Assembly: GCA_964414785.1 (NCBI GenBank)
Contig: CAYPXZ010000005.1
Coordinates: forward strand, 62,001 to 126,000
Direction of reading: 5' to 3'
From: Palsa-1447 sp964414785
Lineage (GTDB): Bacteria > Verrucomicrobiota > Verrucomicrobiia > Opitutales > Opitutaceae
DNA length: 64,000 nt
Positions 49,984 through 58,554 of the stretch are shown piece by piece (the first letter of the stretch is position 1; each line of letters starts with the position of its first letter). The notes beneath the pieces were generated by a model. That model was not told the origin of the DNA. It ran no database searches and saw only the letters and a program-made list of their open reading frames with translations. Both the position numbers and the translations under genes were made by a program.

Positions 49984-52782
49984 TCAGTTGGAGAGCTGCA
50001 GCAGGCGCACCGGCCCCAGGAGGCCCGATTCCAAGAGCGGCGAGTCCCTCGTGTAGAATTTCCAGGTCGTGAACGTGTAGCGGCCCGCGGAGGGGCGCGG
50101 TTTGCCTTCGGTCAGCCACGAGGGGATCTCCTTCAGGGAATGCCCCAGCGGAACCTTCTCGGTGGGTGTGGCACCAATGCCCGTCCAGACGTCCTCGGCG
50201 CCCCACTCGCAGTCGTCGAGCTGCTGCTCGTCGCCAATCATCCGGTTCGGCCAGAGGTTGGTCAGGCGCACCTCCAGCTCGTTGCGCCCCGGGTGCAGCG
50301 CGCCGGTAACCTCGACCCTAAACGGGGGCTTCCAGAGGATACCAAGGCGCTCCCCGTTGAGGGTGACCTGGGCCAGGTTCTTGACGGCCCCCAGATCCAG
50401 GAACACCCGACCCTCGCGCGGGTTCCAATCGAACCCCTTCATGTAGGTCGCCGTCCCCGAGTAGAAGCGGATCCCGGGCTCGTCCCGCTTGGTCCAGTCC
50501 GTCAGCTGCTCGAACGTCGCCGAGCTCGGACCGCCCCAGCGCGGGTCAAAGTGCACGGTCCACGCGCCGGCAATCTCCTGCGCCGGCGCGAAGCGGTCCC
50601 AGTTGGCGCCCGCCGATGCCGCCGCCGCCGGCCTCTGGAAGACAACGAACACCGATCCGCTAGGGTCGAAGCTGATCGGCAGCTTTGTCACGGCCCCTCC
50701 CACCGTGAATGCATGGGCGTCTCGCATGGCCCCGGTCGCCGCGTCCCAGAGCTCGGGCTGGCGCCCCTCGACGCGAAACGCGCACTCGACGACCCGCCCG
50801 ACGCCCTCCTGGTTCGAGACAAAGTAGACGTCGGCACCGGCGATCCTGCGGTGGATCCACAGCACGTGGGCCGCGTCCGACTGGAAGTCGGCGACCACCT
50901 TCAGGCCTGCGAGCACCTGCGACACGGAGACCCCGGACCTGACTTTGCCCGTGTCCCAAAGCTCGTCGGCGATGCGGCGCACCTCGGTGTCGCACTCGGG
51001 ATAGTCCTGCAGGCTCGGCGACGCCTTGGGCTTGGGGCCCACCAGGACCGCCCCTGCCAGGGCGAGCGCCCGGACCTTGCGGGCCACCTGGGCCGTCATG
51101 GTCGATCGATCGGGGAGCACGACCACCCGGTAGCTCATCCCCGACGGGAGCACGGCCCGGCCGTCCCTGACCTCCATGCCGCTCAGGAAGAGCTCCTCGC
51201 TGCAGGTGTCCCCGTCGTAGCCCTCGGGCGGGTTTGTCTCCTCGCCGACAAAGCAGACGTCGCCGACGAACTGTCCGGCCTGCAGGAGGTATTGGCACCG
51301 CGAGAGGTACTCGAACCAGGCCGGCGACTCGTCCCACCAGGTCTGGTTCCTGCCGAAATGCGTGCCCCAGGGCCCCATCGTGACGCCGGGCTTGACGTTG
51401 TTCCAGGGCTGGTGCGCCGAGGTGTGCAGGATGAACTGGTTGACCCCGAGGCAATACGCCCTGTCCCCGGCCGCCTTCAGCGCATACGGGTCCTGCCGCC
51501 ACTGCGCGTACTGGGGCTGCCCCGTGAACGCCTCGGCGCCGACTATCTTCTTGCCCGTGATATGGGCGCTTGAGGCCACGGGCCTCAGCGTCGGCCAGCC
51601 CCATTCCGAGGGGCTCGCCCAGAATTCAGCGGCCACCTCGTCGACGCGGGTCCCGCAGGTCACCGTGTCAAAGGGGCCCGTGTAGGGCTCGCAGGCGAGC
51701 CGCACGCCCGGGTAACGGTGGGTCCGCTCGGTCATGTAGCCATAGTAGTTGTCGGCGAACAGGTCGGAGATCGTCTGCTTCCAGTCTCGCCGGAACCGGG
51801 CCGTCAGGTCCTCGTCGCCCACGATTCGCTTTGTCTCGGTGACGAGCCACGGCACCGGGTCGTAGCCCCGCCGCCTCTGGAACTCCTCCCGGAAGCTCGG
51901 GGACCACGTCTGGTTGCCGACCTCGTAGCTGTCGATGAAGACCTCCCGAAGCGATTTCCCGGTGGCAGGGCCGGCGTTCTCTAGGATCTTCGAGACATAG
52001 CCGTCAAAATGCGCGTCGACCCCCTCGCGATCCAGCTTGTCGCACTCGAGCCCCTGGGCCCCCGGCGGGGCGGGCTCGTTTGTGGAGCCCGTCGTCGTCC
52101 GCCCGAAGCGAAGGATGGCCCAGCGCCCCGCCGGAGCCTCCCAGGCAAGGGTCCCTCCGGGGCCGAGCTTCGCCGTAAGGTCCAGGACCTCCTCGCGCCT
52201 CACGGGCCCCTCCTCTTCGCGCACCGCGAGCACGGCGATGTCCCGGTAGAAATTCCACTTCGCGTCGACGTCGGGCTGCTTCAGGGTTCCCGTGAACGCA
52301 CCCGGGCCCGAGAACTGCCGCTCGCTCCAGACGACCTTCTGCATGGATTTCTCGACGGGAATCCACGGGCCGCCGCTCGACGACCAGCCGGGACAGTTGT
52401 GGAAGCCCATCTCGAGCCCGAGCCTGTCGGCCTCCGCCGCCGCGAACCTCATCAGGCCCCACCACTCGTCGCTGCGGAACGTGACCGGCCCTTCTATCGG
52501 GAGCTGGCCGACGTTGAAGATGAAGGCCCCGCCGAGCCCGACCCGCTTCATGGATTCGAGGTCCGCCGTGATTCCCTCGCGGCTGACGCATCCGCTCATC
52601 CAGTGCCACCAGGTCTTCGGCTTTGCGGAGTCCGGCGGCGTGCGGAAGCCTTCCGCAAGCAGGCCGGGCGCGGGGTCAGGCCCGGGGCCGCCCAGCGCGG
52701 GGGCCGTTTCGGCGGCGTGGACATAAGCCGCAAATCCCAACGCCAGGACACCAAGGGCCGGGGCTAGACCTCTCATTGCCAC
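49984..52782 (-). CDS. Exported GH106-like alpha-L-rhamnosidase
   Basis: The 932-residue protein has an N-terminal signal (LAPALGVLALGFAAYVHA) and then PPDSAKPKTWWHWMSGCVSREGITADLESMKRVGLGG, the characteristic opening of GH106, a family of alpha-L-rhamnosidases. The central TIM-barrel contains ALEMGFHNCPGWSSSGGPWI-like stretches (here LEMGFHNCPGWSSSGGPW). The C-terminal part (about 780-930) is a beta-sandwich ending in a galactose-binding-like fold (FLDLGAVKNLAQVTLNGERLG), typical for the family. It would free rhamnose from pectin side chains or similar glycans in the periplasm. It stands alone, convergent with rpoN and 6 bases from tsaD's stop, so read-through from tsaD is possible. Confidence 0.85.
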   Translation of the reverse strand: MAMRGLAPALGVLALGFAAYVHAAETAPALGGPGPDPAPGLLAEGFRTPPDSAKPKTWWHWMSGCVSREGITADLESMKRVGLGGAFIFNVGQLPIEGPVTFRSDEWWGLMRFAAAEADRLGLEMGFHNCPGWSSSGGPWIPVEKSMQKVVWSERQFSGPGAFTGTLKQPDVDAKWNFYRDIAVLAVREEEGPVRREEVLDLTAKLGPGGTLAWEAPAGRWAILRFGRTTTGSTNEPAPPGAQGLECDKLDREGVDAHFDGYVSKILENAGPATGKSLREVFIDSYEVGNQTWSPSFREEFQRRRGYDPVPWLVTETKRIVGDEDLTARFRRDWKQTISDLFADNYYGYMTERTHRYPGVRLACEPYTGPFDTVTCGTRVDEVAAEFWASPSEWGWPTLRPVASSAHITGKKIVGAEAFTGQPQYAQWRQDPYALKAAGDRAYCLGVNQFILHTSAHQPWNNVKPGVTMGPWGTHFGRNQTWWDESPAWFEYLSRCQYLLQAGQFVGDVCFVGEETNPPEGYDGDTCSEELFLSGMEVRDGRAVLPSGMSYRVVVLPDRSTMTAQVARKVRALALAGAVLVGPKPKASPSLQDYPECDTEVRRIADELWDTGKVRSGVSVSQVLAGLKVVADFQSDAAHVLWIHRRIAGADVYFVSNQEGVGRVVECAFRVEGRQPELWDAATGAMRDAHAFTVGGAVTKLPISFDPSGSVFVVFQRPAAAASAGANWDRFAPAQEIAGAWTVHFDPRWGGPSSATFEQLTDWTKRDEPGIRFYSGTATYMKGFDWNPREGRVFLDLGAVKNLAQVTLNGERLGILWKPPFRVEVTGALHPGRNELEVRLTNLWPNRMIGDEQQLDDCEWGAEDVWTGIGATPTEKVPLGHSLKEIPSWLTEGKPRPSAGRYTFTTWKFYTRDSPLLESGLLGPVRLLQLSN

Positions 52783-52788
52783 AGGAGA

Positions 52789-53817
52789 TCACAACGTCGC
52801 CCCGGGGTCCACGCGTATCCCGCTGCCCTGGAAACGGGCGGCGTCGGCGGCATCGCTCCATGCGGCGAACGCGATCATGCCCGCGTTGTCGCCGGTGTGC
52901 CGCGCCTCGGCGGGCAAAAAGCGGGCGCCCGCCGCGTGCGCCTTTTCCCCGATCGCGGACCGCAGCCTCTGGTTGTTCGCCACGCCCCCGGACAGCCCCA
53001 CGCTGCGGTAGTCGCCGCGGGAAAGGGCCTCGGCAGTCTTGCTCGCCAGCGCGTCGACCACCGCCTCCTGGTAGCTCGCGCACAGGTCCGCAATCTGGCC
53101 CCTCACCTGGTCCTCGGGCATGGCCTGGACCCGGTACCTGAGGCTCGTCTTAAGCCCCGAGAAGCTGAAGTCGAGGTCGTCGCGCCTGCCTATCCCCCTT
53201 GGGAAATCAAAGGCATCCGGCCGCCCGCCCGCGGCCAGGCGCTCGATCGCGGGCCCGCCCGGATAGCCTATCCCCAAAAGCTTCGCGCCCTTGTCCAGCG
53301 CCTCCCCGGCGGCATCGTCGCGCGTCCCCGAGATGGCCTGCACCCTGCGGTCGACCCCGATCGAGAAGAGGATCGTGTTGCCCCCCGAGACGATGAGGCC
53401 CAGGTGCGGCAGGAGCGCGGACAGCCTCACGTCGAAGCCCTCCGGCGACTCCCGGTGGACGGGGATGAAGGGCGACCACGCATGGGCGCGCAGGTGGTTC
53501 ACCCCCACGATCGGCACCCTAAGCGCGCGGGCCACGGACTTCGCCGCGGCGACTCCCACGGCGAGGCACGCCGCAAGCCCTGGGCCCCGCGTCACCGCAA
53601 CCTGCGAGACCGTCCCCCATTCGGGGGACTCCAGCGCCCGCTCCAGGAGCGGGCCGAAATGCCTGAGGTGCTCGCGGGTCGCAATGTCGGGCACGACCCC
53701 TCCGTGCTCCGAATGCAGGGCGATCTGGCTGTGGATCCACTCGCACGCGATCCCCTTTTGCGGGTCGAACACCGCGAGCGCCGACTCGTCGCAGGAGCTT
53801 TCGAAGGCGAGGATCAC
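52789..53817 (-). CDS. tsaD: tRNA N6-threonylcarbamoyladenosine transferase
   Basis: The 342-residue enzyme transfers the threonylcarbamoyl group to A37 of ANN-decoding tRNAs. LAFESSCDESALAV opens the actin-like ATPase fold. HSEHGGVVPDIATREHLRH holds the metal-binding histidines, GPGLAACLAVGVAAAKSVA is the nucleotide loop and GVNHLRAHAWSP the substrate His pair. LSGGVANNQRLRSAI completes the ASKHA set. Its start overlaps the ctpA stop by four bases, and the GH106 gene lies 6 bases downstream. tsaB, tsaC and tsaE are not in the window. Confidence 0.95.
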   Translation of the reverse strand: MILAFESSCDESALAVFDPQKGIACEWIHSQIALHSEHGGVVPDIATREHLRHFGPLLERALESPEWGTVSQVAVTRGPGLAACLAVGVAAAKSVARALRVPIVGVNHLRAHAWSPFIPVHRESPEGFDVRLSALLPHLGLIVSGGNTILFSIGVDRRVQAISGTRDDAAGEALDKGAKLLGIGYPGGPAIERLAAGGRPDAFDFPRGIGRRDDLDFSFSGLKTSLRYRVQAMPEDQVRGQIADLCASYQEAVVDALASKTAEALSRGDYRSVGLSGGVANNQRLRSAIGEKAHAAGARFLPAEARHTGDNAGMIAFAAWSDAADAARFQGSGIRVDPGATL

Positions 53818-55094
53818 CGGTTGAAGAGCCGCGCCGCGCGCAGCACGTCGAGGGCCGCGTCGAGCTGCCTGTCCTCGACCGGCGAGAAGTCAAAATGCTC
53901 CTGGAACTCGGCCGGGTCCGTGATGTCGGGACGCGACGTCTGGCGCTCCAGCTTCTTGTCCTCGTCCGGGCTCATCACGACCTCGACCTGCGGGGCGACG
54001 CCCCGGGCGTTGATCATGACCCCGCTCGGCGTGAAGTAGTGCGCCGTCGTCAGCCTCAGGCCCTCCCCGTTCTTAAGCTTGAAGATCGTCTGGACCGAGC
54101 CCTTCCCGAACGAGCGCTCGCCCACGATGACGGCCCTGCCCGCATCCTTGAAGGCCCCCGCCACGATCTCGGCGGCGCTCGCCGTGTCGCCGTTGATGAG
54201 GATGGCGACGGGAATCCTCAGGGGCTCACCCTCGGTCTCCGAGAAGTAGTTTTCCCGGTCCGCCGGGCGCCGGCCCTGGGTATAGACGATCAGGTTTCCC
54301 TTCTTGAAGAAGGGCTCCGCGACCTCGACGGCCGCGTCGAGGAGCCCGCCGGGGTTGTTCCTAAGGTCGATGACCAGGCTGTCGATGCCCTTGCCGAGGA
54401 GGCCGTTCAAGGCGTCGTCGAACTGCTCCGCGGTGTGGTCGGAGAACTCGCGGATCTGGACGTAGCCGGTGGCCCCGTCGAGGACCCGGGCGCCGCGGAC
54501 GCTCACGATCTTAACGACCTCCCGGACGAGGTCCAGGTTGAGGTGCCGGCCGTCGCTCGGTCGAAGGAGCTCCATCTTGACGTGCGTGTGGGGCTTGCCG
54601 CGGAGCTTGTCGACGATCCTGTCGGTCGCGACCCCGTGCCCGACCGGCTTCCCGTCGATGCTCAGGATCACGTCGCCCTCGCGAATCCCGGCCTTGGCGC
54701 CAGGGGCCCCCGGTATCGGCGAAGTCACGACGAGCGCCCCCTTGTGCGCCTCGATCTCGACGCCGATCCCCGCGTATTCCCCGTCGAGGTCCTCCGCAAG
54801 CTCCTCGTTGTCCTTTGACTCCAGGAATTCGGAATGGGGATCGAGCGGCTCCACCATCCCGTGAATGGAGAGGCGGGCGAGCGACTCGTAGCTTGCCGCG
54901 TTCGGGTCGACGTAGTTCTCGTTCACGGTCTTGAGCACCTCCCGGACATAGCTCGAGGCGTGGTCCAAGTCCCGGTTCGGCAGGAGCGACCACGACCCGG
55001 CGAGCCGTATCGTCCCCAGGCACGCCGCGAAGCCCAGGACCGCGGCGCCCGCCAGGATGAGAATCCGTTTGAACATGAATCGAAGTGTGGTCAT
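53814..55094 (-). CDS. ctpA: Carboxy-terminal processing protease (S41, PDZ domain)
   Basis: The 426-residue protease has an N-terminal membrane anchor (FKRILILAGAAVLGFAACLG), a PDZ domain (about 95-185, including GYAGIGVEIE-like EYAGIGVEIEAHKG and GAKAGIREGDVILSIDG) and an S41 protease domain. The catalytic serine is Ser306 in GDTASAAEI and the lysine Lys331 in GERSFGKGSVQ. Such enzymes trim C-termini of periplasmic proteins. ATG 55094 is preferred because the anchor begins there; the frame upstream would cross the divergent methyltransferase gene. Divergent starts are only 16 bases apart, so promoters must lie inside the neighbours' coding regions. tsaD overlaps its stop. Confidence 0.92.
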   Translation of the reverse strand: MTTLRFMFKRILILAGAAVLGFAACLGTIRLAGSWSLLPNRDLDHASSYVREVLKTVNENYVDPNAASYESLARLSIHGMVEPLDPHSEFLESKDNEELAEDLDGEYAGIGVEIEAHKGALVVTSPIPGAPGAKAGIREGDVILSIDGKPVGHGVATDRIVDKLRGKPHTHVKMELLRPSDGRHLNLDLVREVVKIVSVRGARVLDGATGYVQIREFSDHTAEQFDDALNGLLGKGIDSLVIDLRNNPGGLLDAAVEVAEPFFKKGNLIVYTQGRRPADRENYFSETEGEPLRIPVAILINGDTASAAEIVAGAFKDAGRAVIVGERSFGKGSVQTIFKLKNGEGLRLTTAHYFTPSGVMINARGVAPQVEVVMSPDEDKKLERQTSRPDITDPAEFQEHFDFSPVEDRQLDAALDVLRAARLFNR

Positions 55095-55110
55095 CGCCTG
55101 TCTTTTGTAA

Positions 55111-56115
55111 ATGAAGCCTTCGACGCAGCCGTCCCCCAATGCCGCCATCATGGGCGCCCTGCGGGCGCGCGCCGCGGGACGCTCCGCGCTCAATTTCGCC
55201 GACTTCATGGACGTCGTTCTCTACGACCCGGGCGCCGGCTACTACCGCCGGGAGCGCGCCCGGATCGGCTACGGGCCGGACACCGACTTCTTCACGGCGA
55301 CGACGTCCGCCCCGCTCTTCGGCAAGCTCGTTATCTCCGCCTGCACGCGGCTCCTCTCCCCGGACGGGCCGTCCGACTTTGATTTCGTGGAGGTCGGAGC
55401 GGAGCGAGGAACCGGCATAATGGGTGGCCTGGCGCATCCGTTCCGGTCGGCGCGGCTTGTGGGGATCGGCGAACCCCTGGGGATAGAGGCGCCCTCCGTC
55501 GTGTTCTCGAACGAGCTCTTCGACGCACAGCCGTTCCGCAGGTTCAGGTTCCGGGCCGGAGCCTGGCGGGAGATGGGTGTCTCCCTGGCCGAAGGCGCGC
55601 TTTCGCCGGTCGAGCTGCCCCCGGGTGACCCCCTCCCACCGGAACTTCCGCCGTCGGCCCCGGAGGATTACGCAATCGACGCCCCGCTGGCGTCGGTGGA
55701 CCTTGCCCGCGACCTCGCTAAGGGCGCATGGCCCGGGCTTTTCCTCGCCTTTGACTACGGGAAGTCCTGGGAGGAGATCGCATGCGCCACCCCCGCCGGG
55801 ACGGCGAGGGCCTATCGCAACCATGCCCAGGGCAACGACCTGCTGGCTAACCCTGGCGAGCAGGACCTCACCTGCCATGTCTGCTGGGACTGGCTTTGCA
55901 GGGCGCTCAGGACCGAGGGTTTCAGCGAGCCCAAAGTAGAGTCCCAGGAGGCCTTTTTTGTCCACCATGCGGCCGATTTCATCGCCGGGTTAGCCGCGGC
56001 GCAGGCCGGCCGCCTAAGCCGCGAGAAGCTCTCGCTCATGCAGCTCATCCACCCGTCGCACATGGGCCAGAAGTTCCAGGCCCTCTGGGCGCGCCGCCCC
56101 GGGCCGCGCGTGTAA
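55111..56115 (+). CDS. MidA/NDUFAF7-like SAM-dependent methyltransferase
   Basis: The 334-residue protein resembles the DUF185/MidA family, whose eukaryotic member methylates an arginine of complex I. INFADFMDVVLYDPGAGYYRR-like opening (here LNFADFMDVVLYDPGAGYY) is the hallmark, followed by DFDFVEVGAERGTGIMGGL (SAM loop), VVFSNELFDAQPFRRF and LFLAFDYGKSWEEI. Bacterial substrates are unknown. It is divergent from ctpA with 16 bases between start codons and lies 59 bases before rpmB. It has no Shine-Dalgarno sequence. Confidence 0.85.
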   Translation: MKPSTQPSPNAAIMGALRARAAGRSALNFADFMDVVLYDPGAGYYRRERARIGYGPDTDFFTATTSAPLFGKLVISACTRLLSPDGPSDFDFVEVGAERGTGIMGGLAHPFRSARLVGIGEPLGIEAPSVVFSNELFDAQPFRRFRFRAGAWREMGVSLAEGALSPVELPPGDPLPPELPPSAPEDYAIDAPLASVDLARDLAKGAWPGLFLAFDYGKSWEEIACATPAGTARAYRNHAQGNDLLANPGEQDLTCHVCWDWLCRALRTEGFSEPKVESQEAFFVHHAADFIAGLAAAQAGRLSREKLSLMQLIHPSHMGQKFQALWARRPGPRV

Positions 56116-56174
56116 AATCCCCTTGCCTATCGATTGATCGGCCCGCTAACGTCTTCCTTTTAACTCATTCCACT

Positions 56175-56405
56175 ATGGCCAAAGTCTGCGTAATCACAGG
56201 TCGTCGCCCCGTCAAAGGGAGCATCATCAATCGTAAAGGCCAGACCAAGAAGAGCGGCGGCATCGGTACGCACGTGACGAGCATCACGAAGCGCAAGTTC
56301 CGTCCGAACCTGCAGAAGGTCCGGATCCGCTTGGCCAACGGCGGCACGAAGCGCGTCTGGGTCTCGGTGAAGGCCCTCAAGGCCGGCCTCGTCCAGAAGG
56401 CCTGA
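56175..56405 (+). CDS. rpmB: 50S ribosomal protein L28
   Basis: The 76-residue basic protein matches L28: it opens AKVCVITGRRPVKGSIINRKGQ, contains KRKFRPNLQKVRIRLANGG and ends VKALKAGL. ATG 56175 is clear because L28 always begins near CxxTGkrp. No zinc cysteines beyond Cys5 are present, so this is the zinc-independent (C-minus) form. It stands without its frequent partner rpmG. No Shine-Dalgarno sequence precedes it. A palindromic candidate terminator follows. Confidence 0.96.
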   Translation: MAKVCVITGRRPVKGSIINRKGQTKKSGGIGTHVTSITKRKFRPNLQKVRIRLANGGTKRVWVSVKALKAGLVQKA

Positions 56406-56407
56406 TA

Positions 56408-56441
56408 GGGGTTAACCCCCTGCCCCTGAATTATTTCGGGG
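56408..56441. terminator. Palindromes between convergent rpmB and lytic transglycosylase genes
   Basis: A perfect 12-base palindrome (GGGGTTAACCCC, 56408-56419) is followed by a second stem with arms CCCCTGAA and TTTCGGGG around three bases. It runs into the stop region of the convergent gene. It may end both transcripts, but no clear T-tract follows. Confidence 0.35.
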
Positions 56442-56979
56442 GAGCAACCGGGTGGATCTCACCCGACCAGATCCTTTGGGAAATCGCGTCCGCAGGGCGC
56501 GGGATGCGGCTCATGTCGAATCCGCACGCCGCGACATAGTCGATGCCGTAGTGGTAGGAGGCCCAAAGGAGCGGGTATGAGAATACCCCCTTTCCGGTGA
56601 GGGTCTCCTTCATCCCCACCAGGCCGTCCATCCCGACGGCCAGGTTGGTGCGCCAGTCCCACACCCCGGTCTCATATGGGATGCCGGTGACCGCCCTCCA
56701 CGCCTTGGGCTTTATCTGCAAAAGCCCGCGGTTCTCGCCGCTTTTCGCATGGGGGTCGAACCGCGACTCGACCCTGACAAGCGCATAGACGAACTGCGGG
56801 TCGAGCCCGCGGCTTTCGGCCAGGGGCTGGATGGCGGCCCAGATCTCACGGCGCGCCGACAGGGCCCCGGGGAGCTCCGCTGGGGCGTTTCCGGCCCTCG
56901 GGGAGCAACCCGCAAGGAGGAGCGCGGCGCCCCACGCTACAGGGCCCGAAAGACGATGGAGGCGTTCTGGCCTCCGAAT
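56431..56979 (-). CDS. Lytic transglycosylase lipoprotein with unusual start
   Basis: The product is a soluble lytic transglycosylase of the SLT fold, cleaving peptidoglycan to anhydromuropeptides. ALVRVESRFDPHAKSGENRGLLQIKP holds the catalytic glutamate (ES motif, Glu71 on this numbering) and the GLLQ block; WDWRTNLAVGMDGL and SYHYGIDYVAACG follow. A lipoprotein signal ends at LLLAGC (Cys25). There is no ATG, GTG or TTG between the fabF stop and the Cys; the nearest sensible start is ATT at 56979, giving IRRPERLHRL then the hydrophobic core. An ATG far upstream inside fabF is the alternative. The start is therefore uncertain, the gene itself well supported. Confidence 0.78.
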   Translation of the reverse strand: MRRPERLHRLSGPVAWGAALLLAGCSPRAGNAPAELPGALSARREIWAAIQPLAESRGLDPQFVYALVRVESRFDPHAKSGENRGLLQIKPKAWRAVTGIPYETGVWDWRTNLAVGMDGLVGMKETLTGKGVFSYPLLWASYHYGIDYVAACGFDMSRIPRPADAISQRIWSGEIHPVAPPK

Positions 56980-58187
56980 CCGAGGTTGTTGCTGAGCACC
57001 GTCCTCACCTTTGCCGCCCGGGCCGCGTTCGGGACGTAGTCCAGGTCGCAGTCCGGATCCGGCTCCTCCAGGTTCATGGTGGGGGGGATGATCCCCTGCT
57101 CTATCGTCTTTACGCATACGACGGACTCTATGCCCCCGGCGGCCCCAAGCAAATGCCCGGTCATCGACTTGGTCGAGCTTATCGGCACCGAGCGGGCGCC
57201 CTCGCCGAACACCTTCTTGATGGCGAAGGTCTCGAACTTGTCGTTGTAGGGGGTCGAGGTCCCGTGGGCGTTGATGTAGTCGACGCTCTCGGCGCCGGCC
57301 TGGGCGCTGTCGAGCGCCCGGCGCATGGCCATCGAGAGGCCCTTGCCCTCGGGGTCGGGCTGCGTGATGTGGTAGGCGTCGCAGGTCGCGGCATAGCCCG
57401 CCAGCTCGCAGTAGATCCGCGCGCCGCGCGCCGTCGCATGCTCCAGCGACTCGAGCACAAGGATCCCGGCGCCCTCTCCCATGATGAATCCGTCGCGGTT
57501 CTTGTCGAAGGGCCGGCTCGCCGACTGGGGATGGTCGTTGCGGGTGCTCATCGCCTTCATCGAGCAGAACGACGCGTAGGCAAAGGGCGTGATCGCGGCC
57601 TCGCTCCCGCCCGCCACCATGACGTCGGCGTCGCCGCGGCGGATGGCATGGGCGGCCTCGCCGAGCGAATGCGTCCCGGTCGCGCAGGCCGAGACCATCC
57701 CGAAGTTGGGGCCCCGAGCCCCGAGATCGATCGCGACAAGGCCCGAGCACATGTTGCCGATAAGGGACGGAATCGTGAAGGGGGACACCTTGCGCGGTCC
57801 CCGCTCGAAGAGGACCCGCAGCTGCGTCTCGTAGGTCTGCATCCCTCCGATGCCCGAGCCGATGATGACGCCGACGCGGTCGCCATCCTCCTTCGCCATG
57901 TCGATGCCCGAGTCGGCGACGGCCTGCTTCGCGGCCACGAACCCGAAATGGGTGTAGCGGTCGTTCCGGCGCGCCTCCTTCGGGTCCATCAGGAGGTTAA
58001 CGTCCCAGTCGCGCACCTCCGCCCCGATCTGGCATGCAAAGGCAGACGGGTCGAAGAGCGTCACCCGGTCGACCCCGATCTTTCCCGCGATGAGCCCCGA
58101 CCAGAAGGCGGGCACGTCGTGCCCTATCGAGGTCACGGCGCCGAGGCCTGTGACCACCACGCGGCGTTCGCTCGTGCGGCTGCTCAT
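56937..58187 (-). CDS. fabF: 3-oxoacyl-[acyl-carrier-protein] synthase II
   Basis: The 416-residue enzyme elongates fatty acids by condensing malonyl-ACP with acyl-ACP. VVVTGLGAVTSIGHDVPAFW opens it. The active-site cysteine is Cys168 in VSACATGTHS. YINAHGTSTPYND and KSMTGHLLGAAGG hold the two catalytic histidines. ATG 58187 (MSSRTSERR) is preferred; an 11-residue extension lacks support. It lies 75 bases after acpP and its 3' end overlaps the probable signal sequence of the lytic transglycosylase gene. The order fabG-acpP-fabF is the usual fatty-acid unit. Confidence 0.95.
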   Translation of the reverse strand: MSSRTSERRVVVTGLGAVTSIGHDVPAFWSGLIAGKIGVDRVTLFDPSAFACQIGAEVRDWDVNLLMDPKEARRNDRYTHFGFVAAKQAVADSGIDMAKEDGDRVGVIIGSGIGGMQTYETQLRVLFERGPRKVSPFTIPSLIGNMCSGLVAIDLGARGPNFGMVSACATGTHSLGEAAHAIRRGDADVMVAGGSEAAITPFAYASFCSMKAMSTRNDHPQSASRPFDKNRDGFIMGEGAGILVLESLEHATARGARIYCELAGYAATCDAYHITQPDPEGKGLSMAMRRALDSAQAGAESVDYINAHGTSTPYNDKFETFAIKKVFGEGARSVPISSTKSMTGHLLGAAGGIESVVCVKTIEQGIIPPTMNLEEPDPDCDLDYVPNAARAAKVRTVLSNNLGFGGQNASIVFRAL

Positions 58188-58262
58188 GCTCTCTCGAGTC
58201 GCCGCCCGGCCGACTTCCAAAGGGGTGAAAGCAAAGCGCGACAGACTGCCGTCAACGACGGA

Positions 58263-58526
58263 TCAGCTCTGGCCGGCTTTGCTCTTAATGTACTCGGTGA
58301 CCTGGCCGACGGTCTGGAGTTTCTCGGCATCGGACTCGGGGATCTCTCCCTTGATCTCGTCCTTGAACTCCTCCTCAAACGCCATGATCAATTCGACGGT
58401 GTCGAGCGAATCGGCGCCCAGATCATCAAGAAAGGAGGCGGTGGGTGTGATCTGCTCCTCGTTGACGTTGAGCTGATTCACAATGATCTCCTTAACGCGC
58501 TGGTCTATGGTTTTTTGTTCAGCCAT
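58263..58526 (-). CDS. acpP: Acyl carrier protein
   Basis: The 87-residue acidic protein carries growing fatty acids on a phosphopantetheine arm. LGADSLDTVELIMAFEEEF holds the attachment serine (Ser40), and the surrounding DSL motif is intact. ATG 58526 (MAEQKTIDQ) is chosen since ACPs are about 80-90 residues; the 17-residue upstream extension would overlap fabG. It lies 28 bases after fabG and 75 before fabF. The C-terminus (VGQVTEYIKSKAGQ) is typical of ACPs of fatty-acid synthesis. Confidence 0.96.
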   Translation of the reverse strand: MAEQKTIDQRVKEIIVNQLNVNEEQITPTASFLDDLGADSLDTVELIMAFEEEFKDEIKGEIPESDAEKLQTVGQVTEYIKSKAGQS

Positions 58527-58554
58527 TGGGTGATAATCCGAGTGTTTGGAGGCT

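Noticed and set aside
56431..57750. A single 439-codon minus-strand frame covering most of fabF and the lytic transglycosylase
   Set aside because: Only its C-terminal 180 codons carry a recognisable protein; the rest is a shadow of fabF in another frame.
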